DNA from: Shewanella schlegeliana | Lineage (GTDB): Bacteria; Pseudomonadota; Gammaproteobacteria; Enterobacterales; Shewanellaceae | Length of the DNA: 64,000 nucleotides | Assembly: GCF_016765635.1 (NCBI RefSeq) | Contig: NZ_JAESVD010000010.1 | Coordinates: 1 to 64,000 of the forward strand | Direction: 5' to 3' | In this document: in pieces, positions 27,323 through 35,595 of the stretch | Numbering within the stretch: position 1 is the stretch's first letter | Layout of the letters: every line of letters begins with the position of its first letter | Program-made: the position numbers and the translations under genes | The notes under the pieces: generated by a model | Told to the model about the DNA's origin: nothing | Databases searched by the model: none | What the model saw: only the letters and a program-made list of their open reading frames with translations

Positions 27323-29050
27323 ATGATATTGAAATCGATGCAACAACGATTCAATAGCGATGACTATTATCAAGTGTTGAGTATGTTGCTGCTGTTTGCG
27401 GTAGTGATTCTACTGGTTGGAATAGGTTGGCGTTCGCCGTGGCCTGCCGATGAGCCGCGTTTTGCCGAAGTCGCCAGAGAGATGGTGGACTCGGGGCAGT
27501 GGTTTTTCCCCCAGCGTGGTGGTGAGTTTTATCCCGATAAGCCGCCAGTATTCATGTGGGCTATCGCACTATTTTACGGCTTAACTGGCAGCTTAAAGGT
27601 GGCCTTTCTGCTGCCTAATGCCTTAGCGGGCTTGTTAACGCTCTTTCTGGTTTATGACTTAGGTTCAAGGCTGTGGAATGTTCGTGTTGGCCGCAATGCC
27701 GCACTGCTGTTGATGTTAGCGCCTCAGTTCTTAATCCAGAGTAAGAATGCCCAGATCGATGCCATGGTGATGTGTTGGATCACCCTTGGCTGTTACGGCT
27801 TGTTGCGGCACTTTATGACAGGGCCTAACTGGCGCTGGTATTTTGCTGGCTGGGCATTTATGGGGCTTGGGGTAATCACCAAAGGTGTGGGCTTCCTGCC
27901 TTTGTTGATGCTTATTCCGATTATTGCTTATGCTCTTATCCAAAAAGATCTGTTTAAGGGACGCCTACAGTGGTGGTGCCTCGCAGGGCCACTGGCTATG
28001 TTGGCCGTGATCGCCTGCTGGTTGGTGCCTATGGTGTTGATAGTGCAAGGCCAAGGCACACCAGAGCTACTGCAGTATCAAAATAATATCTTGTTTAAAC
28101 AGACGGGAGAGCGCTACGTCAACGCTTGGCACCATATTAAGCCTTGGTACTATTTCTTGGTCAGTGTTGTGCCTGTGATGTGGTTCCCGCTGCCGCTATT
28201 GTTTATTGCCCATTGGCAACGCTTTGTCGCTAAGGTCAAAGCCGACCCCGTGATTGCCATACTGCTAATTTGGGTGGTATTAGTACTGGTATTTTTCAGT
28301 ATCAGCCCGGGTAAGCGTGGGGTATATATCCTGCCTGCTCTGCCAATGTTAGCACTAGCGCTCTCGGCTATTATTACTGGTGCCGATACCAAGCGCTGGT
28401 TTGAATGGGGTCTTACGGCTCTGCTGTGGATACTCGGTTTGGTATTCACAACTGCCGGTGTTCTAGCGCTTATTCATCACCCCGCCATCGTCAAGGCGAT
28501 GGCCGATTATGCGGCTGATCTAACGCATATTGGTTACCTGTTGCTGACGGTGGGCATTATCTGGTTTGTCATCTTGGTGGCGCTACGTCACTCACAAGCT
28601 ATGGTGAGAATGGGCATCAGCTTAGCCATGACTTGGATGGTGATAGGCACCTGGGGTTACACTATTTTAGAGCCAATGCGAACGCCGCAGGTCTTAATGG
28701 CTAATGTTGCAGAGGCGATAGGTCCCGATGGTCAACTTGGTCTCGTTAAATTCAAAGAGCAGTTTATTCTATTCTCTCCGGTGGATATCACCCACTTTAG
28801 CTACCTTGCCCCCCTTGAGCAGCAAGAGCGAAATGCATGGCAGTGGATGCATGAAGGAGATGAGCGCTATATCTTAGTTGGCGATCATCAAAAGCTGAGC
28901 TGTTTTGACTTTAGTGGCGCAAAGAGTATGGGCGTTGCTCACCGTGACAACTGGGTACTGTTAAGCAAAGATAATATGCTGCCAACTTGTGCAGAACCTG
29001 ATAGACGATACCAATATTTCACGCCAACCCCAGGGCGATGGATGGAGTGA
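27323..29050 (+). CDS. ArnT-like family 39 glycosyltransferase
   Basis: This 575-residue polytopic membrane enzyme has about 11-12 helices. The N-terminal periplasmic loop WPADEPRFAEVAREM (about 38-52) carries the acidic DE motif of GT-C enzymes, and YPDKPPVFMW follows. Relatives use undecaprenyl-phosphate sugars to decorate lipid A or other glycans. With the GT2 and VTT genes it makes a three-gene module for adding a lipid-linked sugar in the periplasm. The acceptor is unknown. The 68-bp repeat array follows. Confidence 0.9.
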   Translation: MILKSMQQRFNSDDYYQVLSMLLLFAVVILLVGIGWRSPWPADEPRFAEVAREMVDSGQWFFPQRGGEFYPDKPPVFMWAIALFYGLTGSLKVAFLLPNALAGLLTLFLVYDLGSRLWNVRVGRNAALLLMLAPQFLIQSKNAQIDAMVMCWITLGCYGLLRHFMTGPNWRWYFAGWAFMGLGVITKGVGFLPLLMLIPIIAYALIQKDLFKGRLQWWCLAGPLAMLAVIACWLVPMVLIVQGQGTPELLQYQNNILFKQTGERYVNAWHHIKPWYYFLVSVVPVMWFPLPLLFIAHWQRFVAKVKADPVIAILLIWVVLVLVFFSISPGKRGVYILPALPMLALALSAIITGADTKRWFEWGLTALLWILGLVFTTAGVLALIHHPAIVKAMADYAADLTHIGYLLLTVGIIWFVILVALRHSQAMVRMGISLAMTWMVIGTWGYTILEPMRTPQVLMANVAEAIGPDGQLGLVKFKEQFILFSPVDITHFSYLAPLEQQERNAWQWMHEGDERYILVGDHQKLSCFDFSGAKSMGVAHRDNWVLLSKDNMLPTCAEPDRRYQYFTPTPGRWME

Positions 29051-29076
29051 TCTTAGGTTCTAGGAACAGCAAAGAC

Positions 29077-29723
29077 GAGGGCGGGCTTCGCCCTGCGAGA
29101 GCGTGACTGCGTCACTTCTAGAAAAAGCTAAGACGAAAAAGCTGGTCCTAGGCCCTAGGAAAAACAGGCCTAGGAAGAGCAAAGACGGTATAAGCTGAGA
29201 CGGAAAAGCAGGTCCTAGGCCCTAGGAAAAACAGGCCCTAGGAAGAGCAAAGACGGTATAAGCTGAGACGGAAAAGCAGGTCTTAGGCCCTAGGAAGAAC
29301 AGGCCCTAGGAAAAGCAAAGACGGTATAAGCTGAGACGGAAAAGCAGGTCCTAGGCCCTAGGAAAAACAGGCTCTAGGAAAAGCAAAGACGGTACAAGCT
29401 GAGACGGAAACGCAGGTCTTAGGCCCTAGGAAAAACAGGCCCCAGGAAAAGCAAAGACGGTATAAGCTGAGACGGAAAAGCAGGTCTTAGGCCCTAGGAA
29501 GAACAGGCCCTAGGAAAAGCAAAGACGGTATAAGCTGAGACGGAAAAGCAGGTCCTAGGCCCTAGGAAAAACAGGCCCTAGGAAGAGCAAAGACGGTACA
29601 AGCTAAGACGGATGGGCTTCGCCCTGCGAGATCGTGACCTTGTCGCTTCTAGAAAAAGCTAAGTAACGATCACTGCTTATGCTTTTTGCTTTGGCTATTT
29701 CTAGCAGGGCGAAGCCCGCCCTC
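29077..29723. repeat. Composite intergenic element bounded by 20-bp inverted repeats
   Basis: A perfect 20-base inverted repeat (29077-29096 and 29704-29723; it starts GAGGGCGGGC) encloses the 68-bp tandem array. Inside, next to the left arm, is a GTGAC-TGC-GTCAC hairpin (29103-29115). Related material recurs at 56428-56560 and 58981-59248. There is no ORF of note. Confidence 0.9.
29144..29611. repeat. 68-bp tandem repeat array, seven copies
   Basis: Units start at 29144, 29211, 29279, 29347, 29415, 29483 and 29551. The first is 67 bases, the next five are exactly 68, and the last is about 61 before it diverges. Each unit has two or three CTAG tetramers within CCTAGG-like palindromes and a conserved GCAAAGACGGTAYAAGCTGA core. 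Copies differ by only a few substitutions. There are no spacers, so this is not CRISPR. Confidence 0.95.
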
Positions 29724-29800
29724 GAAGCGAAGCGCCCTAGAGCCTAGGTCCTAGAAGTGAGCTTGCGAACGCTCTCCTACCTTCGCTCTCGCACCTTCTT

Positions 29801-30616
29801 TTAAAGCTTTTGGCACAAGCTACAGAACACCGTTGCCCGTTGACCCAGTTTTATCTCGCTAAGTAGATGGCCGCATTGGCTGCAGGTCTCGCCGCCACGA
29901 CCATAGACATGTAGCTTCTGGGCAAAATAACCCGGTTTGCCGTCTGCATTGGTAAAATCTTTTAAGGTAGTGCCGCCTTGCTTAATTGCACCTGCCAGAA
30001 TCTGTTTTACTTCACTGACCAAGATTTCGATACGCTCGGCATCGACCTTACCCGCTTCGGCTTGTGGGTGAATCCCCGCAGCGAACAGCGCCTCATTGGC
30101 GTATATGTTGCCCACACCTACTACGATATGATTGTCCATCAAACACAGCTTTATCGCTTTCTTCTTATTCGCTAAGGCTTCCAGTAGGTAAGGGGCATTA
30201 AAGGCGTCTGTGAGCGGTTCAGGGCCTAGTTTTGACAGTAATGGGTGGGCTTGCTCGGGCAGTTCGCACCATAGCCAAGCGCCAAAGCGTCTAGGGTCAT
30301 TAAAGCGCAGCGCCTTACCGCTGGCGAGCACAAGATCGATATGGTCATGCTTCTCTGCGGGCGTAGAGGCGGGCAGAATTCGTAAGCTACCTGACATGCC
30401 TAAATGCACTATGGTGGTACCCGCGTCTGTATCGATCAACAGGTACTTAGCGCGGCGACGCACGTTTCTAATTGTCTGGCTAATAATCTGTTTGGCAATC
30501 TCAGGAACGGGCCATCTAAGTGACGGATTACGGATGATTAAATCTGTCACTTTATTATCAATTAGATAGGGGGATACGCCTTGTCTGGTGACTTCAACTT
30601 CAGGGAGTTCCGGCAT
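29801..30616 (-). CDS. mutM: Formamidopyrimidine-DNA glycosylase
   Basis: A 271-residue base-excision repair enzyme removing 8-oxoguanine and opened purines. Catalytic Pro2-Glu3 is in PELPEVE, Lys is near residue 57 (RRAKYLL), the H2TH region is near NIYANEALF, and the C-terminal zinc finger is CSQC...CSLC. The length is typical. The C-terminus abuts the repeat region. The gene upstream (30680-31132, minus) may share its transcript. Confidence 0.97.
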   Translation of the reverse strand: MPELPEVEVTRQGVSPYLIDNKVTDLIIRNPSLRWPVPEIAKQIISQTIRNVRRRAKYLLIDTDAGTTIVHLGMSGSLRILPASTPAEKHDHIDLVLASGKALRFNDPRRFGAWLWCELPEQAHPLLSKLGPEPLTDAFNAPYLLEALANKKKAIKLCLMDNHIVVGVGNIYANEALFAAGIHPQAEAGKVDAERIEILVSEVKQILAGAIKQGGTTLKDFTNADGKPGYFAQKLHVYGRGGETCSQCGHLLSEIKLGQRATVFCSLCQKL

Positions 30617-30679
30617 TTATTCTCTCTCTTTTCTTATTATGTTATCTCTATAACAGGGCGTGAGTTCAGTAGACTGTCG

Positions 30680-31132
30680 CTAGTTTGCTTGTGCTCGGAT
30701 AATCGGTTTTAAGCTTTCTCGTAAGCTCGGTGGGATCTGATACCAATTACCAGCGGGTGACTTAAGCAAACCTTGCTCACTAAACATAATCCACAGCTGC
30801 GCATCGATAAGATCTTCCACTTGGATAACCAGTTCTATTGGCTCACCTGAAGTTTCAGGCTTATCTGCAAGGGCTGAAATATGCACTTGCTCCCACGCAT
30901 TAGCCCACTCTAAACAGTTAAGCACCCTCTCGCTACACTGCCAACCGGACTGACGTTTTTGCAACCAGAACTCGCCGTATTGTAGCTGCGACAGAGGCGC
31001 AGACTTGTCGAATAGTGCCTGAGTTTGCATCGGTGTTTGCTGGCTATTTCTCTCGATGACAGTCAGGACAGAGATCATCAAAATAGATGCGAGGATGATG
31101 ATGGTATTCCACTTCTTACGGGATAAAGCCAT
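30680..31132 (-). CDS. Hypothetical membrane-anchored protein
   Basis: A 150-residue protein I do not recognise. It has one N-terminal transmembrane helix (about 9-25) preceded by Arg/Lys, so the rest is probably periplasmic. Two cysteines (SERVLNCLEW and WQCSE) could form a disulfide. The C-terminal part (LWIMFSEQGLLKSPAGNWYQIPPSL) looks folded. It is upstream of mutM on the same strand with a 63-base gap. Confidence 0.7.
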   Translation of the reverse strand: MALSRKKWNTIIILASILMISVLTVIERNSQQTPMQTQALFDKSAPLSQLQYGEFWLQKRQSGWQCSERVLNCLEWANAWEQVHISALADKPETSGEPIELVIQVEDLIDAQLWIMFSEQGLLKSPAGNWYQIPPSLRESLKPIIRAQAN

Positions 31133-31294
31133 GATTGCTACTTCAGCTTTTTGTTTGATATGGGTATCTGATAAGTGTATCTGTTAGGTGCTGATTTCAC
31201 AAATTTGGCAAGGGTTGGGTATCTGCTCTCATTTGGTTGAGAGTGAAGCCTATTATTTTCAAGCACAAAGCTTCGCTGTACTCACCGTGCCTAA

Positions 31295-31336
31295 GAAGTG
31301 TCTGCACATGCGCTGGCCGCAGGCCATTGGAACCAC
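31295..31336. repeat. Fragment of the structured repeat (3' end only)
   Basis: This matches 34261-34302 over 42 bases with about four differences, including GAAGTGTCTGCACAT and ATTGGAACCAC. The 5' half of the element is absent. Confidence 0.85.
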
Positions 31337-31368
31337 AGATGTTGGAAGGTACACCAACAGCGACCGAA

Positions 31369-31420
31369 CTGTTCAAGCAACAGTCTGCCACCTGTGGTTT
31401 TATAAAGCGTAAAATCTGAG
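31369..31420 (-). pseudogene. Relic of a moaA 3' end
   Basis: On the minus strand this reads SQILRFIKP, against TQILRFMNATGG at the C-terminus of the moaA at 35596. The adjoining CTGTTCAAGCAACAG is identical to 35581-35595 just past that gene's stop, and further flanking bases are similar. The stop codon and the Gly-Gly end are lost. Only about 50 bases survive. Confidence 0.65.
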
Positions 31421-31550
31421 ATTAAGAGCTCAGAATCAAGGGGTAGATACTCCACTGTTTAGCAAAATAAAATGTGAAATATTGTGGATATTCACCTATA
31501 CCTATTGAGTGCTTCATTTTTATACACCTAAGCTTTATATGGAGATAGAT

Positions 31551-33581
31551 ATGGTGTCCTTCAATAGAATAATTGCTCTTGTCTTTTTAAGTTTCGTATT
31601 AACAGCTTGCGGTGGGGATGATGGCGATGGCCCTGTTTGTCCTAACAATGTTCCCTGTGAATTAATCAATGATAATGCTGCGCCTACAGCGGCTGTTACC
31701 TACGAGGTCTCTCTAAGCGTTACCGATGCCGAGGGTAATGAGATCTCATCTATCTCTTCCGTCAACCCTGGAAAGCTGGTTGCTAATGTTAGTGGGATCA
31801 CTGAGCCCGTTATTGTTACCTTTGGCAGCACGCTAGGTGAGTTACCCATCACAACGGCAGTGACCGATGATGAGGGCAATGCCAGTGTGGTGATTTATGC
31901 GGGCAGTGATTTAGGAGCCGGAACGGTAACCGCAAGTCTTGTCTCGGGTGAACAAGACACGGCGATTATTGTTATTGGTGCCACTAATTTAGAGATGGGT
32001 AGCGGGGAGCCACTTCAGTCCGGTGTTGCGGAAGTGAGTACAGACTCGCTATCAGCAGGCGGCACCGCCAGTGTGTCGGTGATGATAGTCGATGAACAAG
32101 GGCAGCCTTTTATGGAGGCGATAGATGTTTTCTTTAGCTCTGGTTGCTCGTTACTGTCTACACCGTTAGCTGAGATGAGCTCGCCCGTGATGCTAGTCAA
32201 AGGCGTTGCTACCAGTACATACCTAGCAAAGGGCTGTGTTGGTGACGATACCATCAATATCAGTGCCAATGCCGGAGGAATAAACCTGTTCGCAACCGGA
32301 AGCATTAATGTTTTGGCGGCTGAAAAGGGCAGTATTGTATTCGTCTCGGCGACGCCGACTAATATTGGTATTTTAGGTTCGGGTAGGGATGAATCATCAA
32401 CAGTGCTGTTTAAGGTGCTGGATACCAATGGTAACCCGGTCAGTAATGCGGCGGTGAACTTTGCTTTGAATACCGAAGTCGGTGGTCTAAAGATACAGCC
32501 TACGCAGGCGAGCACTAATGGCAGCGGTATAGTCCAAACGATAGTGACCTCTGGTACCGTGGCGACTCCGGTAAGGGTAACGGCAACTATCGACAGCAGC
32601 GATCCACTTCTATCCAGTCAATCTAGTACCCTAGTGGTATCAACAGGAATCCCAGATCAAAATAGTTTTTCACTTTCTGCAGAGATCTTGAATCCTGAGG
32701 GTTGGAGCTATGATGGTGAGCAGGTGAAGATCACTGCTCGACTAGCCGATGCATTTAATAACCTTGCACCCGATGGCACCGCAGTTTCATTTGTCACCGA
32801 AGGTGGGGCAATCGGCTCTTCCTGCTTCACTGAAAATGGTGAGTGTAGTGTGACTTGGACGAGTCAGCATCCACGTCCATTAAACGGTCGCGCAACGGTG
32901 ACGGCAACAGCGATTGGTGAAGAGTCTTTCCCTGACTCTAATGGTAACGGTCGTTTCGATGCCGCCGAGATGACAGCCTTTTTGGCGCAAGATGTAGCGG
33001 GGCGCTCTAATGATATGGATGAGGCCTTTAACGACTACAATGAAGATGGTGTCTTTAATGAGGATGGGTTAGAGGAGTTGATAGACTTCAATGGTGACGG
33101 AGCGTTTACCGCACGGGACCAGCTTTATAACGGCGTCTTGTGTAGCGAGCCAGCCCATAGTGGCTGTGCTGACGGCATCTCTAACTCTAAGTCCATCAAT
33201 GTGCGAGGTAGTCTAGTTTTGATCATGTCGGGAAGTACCGCATATGGTAGCGATATTATTGTAATAGACAGCTCAAGCGATAACGGCGATGGCGTATTGG
33301 ACTTATATGGCAAAGAGACGGGGCAGGTTTCACTGACAATAAAAGATCTCAATGATCAGCAGATGCCAGCAGGAACTAAGGTGAATATCAGCGCAACGGC
33401 GGGGACGGTCGTGAGTAAGAGCAGCTTCGTTTGGCCTTCGACCAATGCTCCTGGTGGGCTAAGTTTCGGTATTCTGGTGAAAGGTGAAGATGCAGTTAAT
33501 TCTGGTGCGTTACTCATCGAGGTGGAAACACCAAATGGAGTCGATACTTTAGTGGTCACTATCCCAATCACTATTCATTAG
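31551..33581 (+). CDS. Ig-like (Big_1-type) lipoprotein
   Basis: A 676-residue predicted lipoprotein with lipobox LTAC near residue 20, then an acidic linker and several bacterial Ig-like repeats of the invasin/intimin Big_1 kind (patterns VTDDEGNASVVIYAGS, VLDTNGNPVSNAAVNFAL, LNDQQMPAGTKVNI). Between about 465 and 545 are Asp-rich loops like calcium-binding EF/dockerin repeats (DSNGNGRFDAAE, DYNEDGVFNEDG, DFNGDGAFTARD). It is probably surface-exposed or periplasmic and adhesive; the partner is unknown. The ATG at 31551 is chosen over 31509/31539 because GGAG at 31541-31544 fits. Confidence 0.82.
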   Translation: MVSFNRIIALVFLSFVLTACGGDDGDGPVCPNNVPCELINDNAAPTAAVTYEVSLSVTDAEGNEISSISSVNPGKLVANVSGITEPVIVTFGSTLGELPITTAVTDDEGNASVVIYAGSDLGAGTVTASLVSGEQDTAIIVIGATNLEMGSGEPLQSGVAEVSTDSLSAGGTASVSVMIVDEQGQPFMEAIDVFFSSGCSLLSTPLAEMSSPVMLVKGVATSTYLAKGCVGDDTINISANAGGINLFATGSINVLAAEKGSIVFVSATPTNIGILGSGRDESSTVLFKVLDTNGNPVSNAAVNFALNTEVGGLKIQPTQASTNGSGIVQTIVTSGTVATPVRVTATIDSSDPLLSSQSSTLVVSTGIPDQNSFSLSAEILNPEGWSYDGEQVKITARLADAFNNLAPDGTAVSFVTEGGAIGSSCFTENGECSVTWTSQHPRPLNGRATVTATAIGEESFPDSNGNGRFDAAEMTAFLAQDVAGRSNDMDEAFNDYNEDGVFNEDGLEELIDFNGDGAFTARDQLYNGVLCSEPAHSGCADGISNSKSINVRGSLVLIMSGSTAYGSDIIVIDSSSDNGDGVLDLYGKETGQVSLTIKDLNDQQMPAGTKVNISATAGTVVSKSSFVWPSTNAPGGLSFGILVKGEDAVNSGALLIEVETPNGVDTLVVTIPITIH

Positions 33582-33606
33582 TTATGAGTCTTTTTTTGAT
33601 AACCAT

Positions 33607-33633
33607 AAAGGGTGCTTATAGGACCCTTTTTTA
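33607..33633 (+). terminator. Rho-independent terminator
   Basis: Stem AAAGGGT / ACCCTTT with an eight- to nine-base loop, then a T run. Confidence 0.85.
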
Positions 33634-33708
33634 TTGTGTTTTCAAGCTGCGCTTGGGCTTTAAGTTAACAATTAAAGTAGTGGTGCTTCGCTCTACATTG
33701 GTAGAGCA

Positions 33709-33864
33709 TCAGGCTACGCCTGACCAAAGTCGTGGGATTCCATCCCACATTTACAGCTAACCAAGCTACGCTTGATAAAGGTCGTGGCTTTGCCACATAT
33801 CAGGCAAAGCCTGATCTTTAAGTTAGACTGCGTCTAACAATTAACGTCGTGGCGCTTCGCCCAC
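33709..33864. repeat. Array of short triloop hairpins
   Basis: Successive small stems with three-base loops: TCAGGC-TAC-GCCTGA (33709-33723), GTGGGAT-TCC-ATCCCAC (33732-33748), GTGGC-TTT-GCCAC (33784-33796), ATCAGGC-AAA-GCCTGAT (33799-33815), GTTAGAC-TGC-GTCTAAC (33822-33838) and an imperfect GTGGCG/CGCCCAC (33849-33864). Spacers share the theme AAAGGTCGTG. Stems differ in sequence yet each pairs fully. Confidence 0.85.
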
Positions 33865-33924
33865 ACCCGAGCCAAGGGGGAAAGCGCTTGTCCCCGCTCT
33901 TGATTTCAAAAGAAGAAACCCTCA

Positions 33925-34302
33925 GCGCCCCAGACGAAGTTGTTGATCCTCATACTTATGGATAAATCACTAGCGCTTCCGATGGGGCATCCTGCCCCGC
34001 GAAAGCTAACCCGACATCCATGTCGGGTTCACGTGACTCTGGTTTATAAAGAGTTTCCAACGTATTTCGGCAACTTCGACGGGGAAATTGGTGTTTTCTG
34101 TACTCTCTTAGTCGCCGGTTTCGATGTTTTTTGCTTTTTATAAGGTTAACGCAGAGGTTGAAAGATTGTGCTTTTCTAACCCAGTGCAGATGCGGCCGTG
34201 ACCATCCATGACATGGACGTCATGGCCGAGCCTTCAGGGATGGACTTGCTGCGTGTCACGGAAGTGTCTGCACATACGCCTGCCGCAGGCAATTGGAACC
34301 AC
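33925..34302. repeat. Structured repeat element, copy 1
   Basis: About 375 bases matching 34421-34773 at offset 496. It contains ACCCGACA/TGTCGGGT (34009-34028) and a 3' module with nested stems: P1 GTGCAGA 34184-34190 with TCTGCAC 34267-34273; P2 CCGTGAC 34196-34202 with GTCACGG 34255-34261; P3 CCATGAC-ATGGAC-GTCATGG 34206-34225. It ends with the GCCTG-CCG-CAGGC hairpin. No ORF is credible. Confidence 0.9.
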
Positions 34303-34332
34303 GGGTGGTGGATTTGATGTTCGATAGGAACA

Positions 34333-34410
34333 ATCAAGCTGCGCTTGATAAAGGTCGTGAGCTTCCAGCTCACACTCGGCCAAGAGGGGATCAACAGCAA
34401 TCCCCTCTTG
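34333..34410. repeat. Further hairpins of the array type
   Basis: ATCAAGC-TGC-GCTTGAT (34333-34349), GTGAGCT-TCC-AGCTCAC (34357-34373) and an 11-base stem CAAGAGGGGAT / ATCCCCTCTTG (34381-34410). The AAAGGTCGTG spacer recurs between the first two. Confidence 0.85.
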
Positions 34411-34420
34411 GATCACTCCT

Positions 34421-34773
34421 GCCGCCCCAACGAAGTTGTTGATCCTCATACTTATGGATAAATCACTAACGCTTCCGATGGGGCATCCTGCCTAGCGAAA
34501 GCTAACCCGACATCCCTGTCGGGATCACGTGATTTATTCCAACGTATTTCGGCAACTCCGATGGGGAAACTGGTGTTTTCTGTGACTATAGGAAGAACCT
34601 CTTGGGCTTTTACTTTTATATTGAGAACTCAGAACTGAAAATTTTGTGTTTTTCTAACCCAGTGTAGATGCGGCTGAGGCCGTCGAAAACATGGATGTTT
34701 TCGTTGAGCGGTCAGGGATGACGACAAGCGAGCCTCAGAAGTATCTACACATACGCCTGCCGCAGGCCATTGG
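34421..34773. repeat. Structured repeat element, copy 2
   Basis: The second copy of the element at 33925. The 3' module stems are P1 GTGTAGA 34662-34668 with TCTACAC 34744-34750, P2 CTGAGGC 34674-34680 with GCCTCAG 34732-34738, and P3 CGAAAAC-ATGGAT-GTTTTCG 34684-34703. Stem sequences differ from copy 1 but pairing is complete. Confidence 0.9.
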
Positions 34774-35030
34774 TTGCAGCAGTATAGGCAGTGAATAATG
34801 ACAATATTAGAGATAGAAATAGTAACAGTTAAGCTGCTGTAATCGCCTTATCCAACACATATAAAATCGCATCAACAATACTTTGAATTATTTAATATTG
34901 TCTTTCAAAACATTAGGTTGTATTTTAATTGGGAGTGTTGTCAACACGCATAGATAATATGTGCGGTGTAGATATTTATGTTATCCGTAGTGTTGTTCAA
35001 TAAGCAGCTATAAGACAAGGTGCCGAAAGT

Positions 35031-35396
35031 ATGATGGAAATAATGAAGTATGTTTTAATATCAATTTGTATGGTTATTTTAACTGGCTGTTTGAGTAATG
35101 CTGCGGATAGTGCCACGCCAGCTCCAACAAATTTGACTGGGATATACAAAGCTGGATTTTTTGGGGGCTCAATTACATGGGAGATTTTTGAAGATGGAAC
35201 AGGTATCGCATGTGAGCAAAGAGTTAGTATGGATGAAGATACTAAGTTAAGAGACTTAGTCGTGAATGGTTCAAAAGCATACGACGTTTTTGAGTTTGAA
35301 ATTTCCAACGTTACCCGACAGGGGTTTCATGCTGAAGGTGTAAGCGACTTAGATTTCAAGCGAATCTCTAAGTTACCTATCTCTTGTAAATACTAG
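35031..35396 (+). CDS. Small predicted lipoprotein
   Basis: A 121-residue protein with a lipoprotein signal (MKYVLISICMVILTGC; lipid-anchored Cys near residue 20). The mature part of about 100 residues looks like a small beta-rich domain: a YKAGFFGGSITWEIFEDGTGIAC strand pair, with a possible disulfide between the Cys there and the C-terminal CKY. I do not recognise the family. AAGGTG precedes the first ATG; the ATGs at 35034 and 35043 are alternatives. It stands alone after the repeat region and ends at a bidirectional terminator. Confidence 0.7.
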   Translation: MMEIMKYVLISICMVILTGCLSNAADSATPAPTNLTGIYKAGFFGGSITWEIFEDGTGIACEQRVSMDEDTKLRDLVVNGSKAYDVFEFEISNVTRQGFHAEGVSDLDFKRISKLPISCKY

Positions 35397-35467
35397 GCTA
35401 TAACAAAGCTGCTTTGGCGGATATCATAACTAGGTAAGCTGCTCATGCTAAGCGGAGTGATACAAAA

Positions 35468-35495
35468 ACAAAACCCGACATTTGCGTCGGGTTTT
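35468..35495. terminator. Bidirectional terminator
   Basis: Stem AAAACCCGAC / GTCGGGTTTT with a TTTGC-type loop. It ends the lipoprotein gene on the plus strand and the tup-mob-moeA-moaA operon on the minus strand. Confidence 0.85.
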
Positions 35496-35595
35496 ATGTA
35501 TCTAGCGTACAGCTAACTCCAAGCTAACAGTTAACGACTGTGGTAACAGAAACCACCGCAGCAAACCAAGCGAAAAATAACTGTTCAAGCAACAG

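Larger units (their letters stand above)
31133..31550. other. Intergenic region made of repeat and gene debris
   Basis: These 418 bases contain a fragment of the structured repeat family (31295-31336) and a relic of a moaA 3' end (31369-31420). The remainder is AT-rich and presumably holds the promoter for the Ig-like lipoprotein. The small ORFs here are not credible. Confidence 0.6.
33634..35030. other. Gene-free repeat region of 1.4 kb
   Basis: The whole interval between the Ig-like lipoprotein and the small lipoprotein is intergenic repeats: a hairpin array (33709-33864), two copies of a structured element (33925-34302, 34421-34773) and linking hairpins (34333-34410). The last 250 bases (34780-35030) are plain AT-rich sequence and hold the promoter of the small lipoprotein. 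Confidence 0.8.

Noticed and set aside
29144..29611. CRISPR array
   Set aside because: The 68-base units are contiguous and almost identical throughout. There are no unique spacers and no cas genes nearby.
31197..31391. Minus-strand 64-residue ORF
   Set aside because: It spans repeat debris and the moaA relic; only about nine residues resemble a real protein.
33940..34143. 67-residue ORF in the repeat region
   Set aside because: It lies wholly inside the structured repeat; the second copy does not keep the frame.
34176..34449. Minus-strand ORFs of 71-74 residues
   Set aside because: They are produced by hairpin-rich repeat sequence and overlap each other in different frames.
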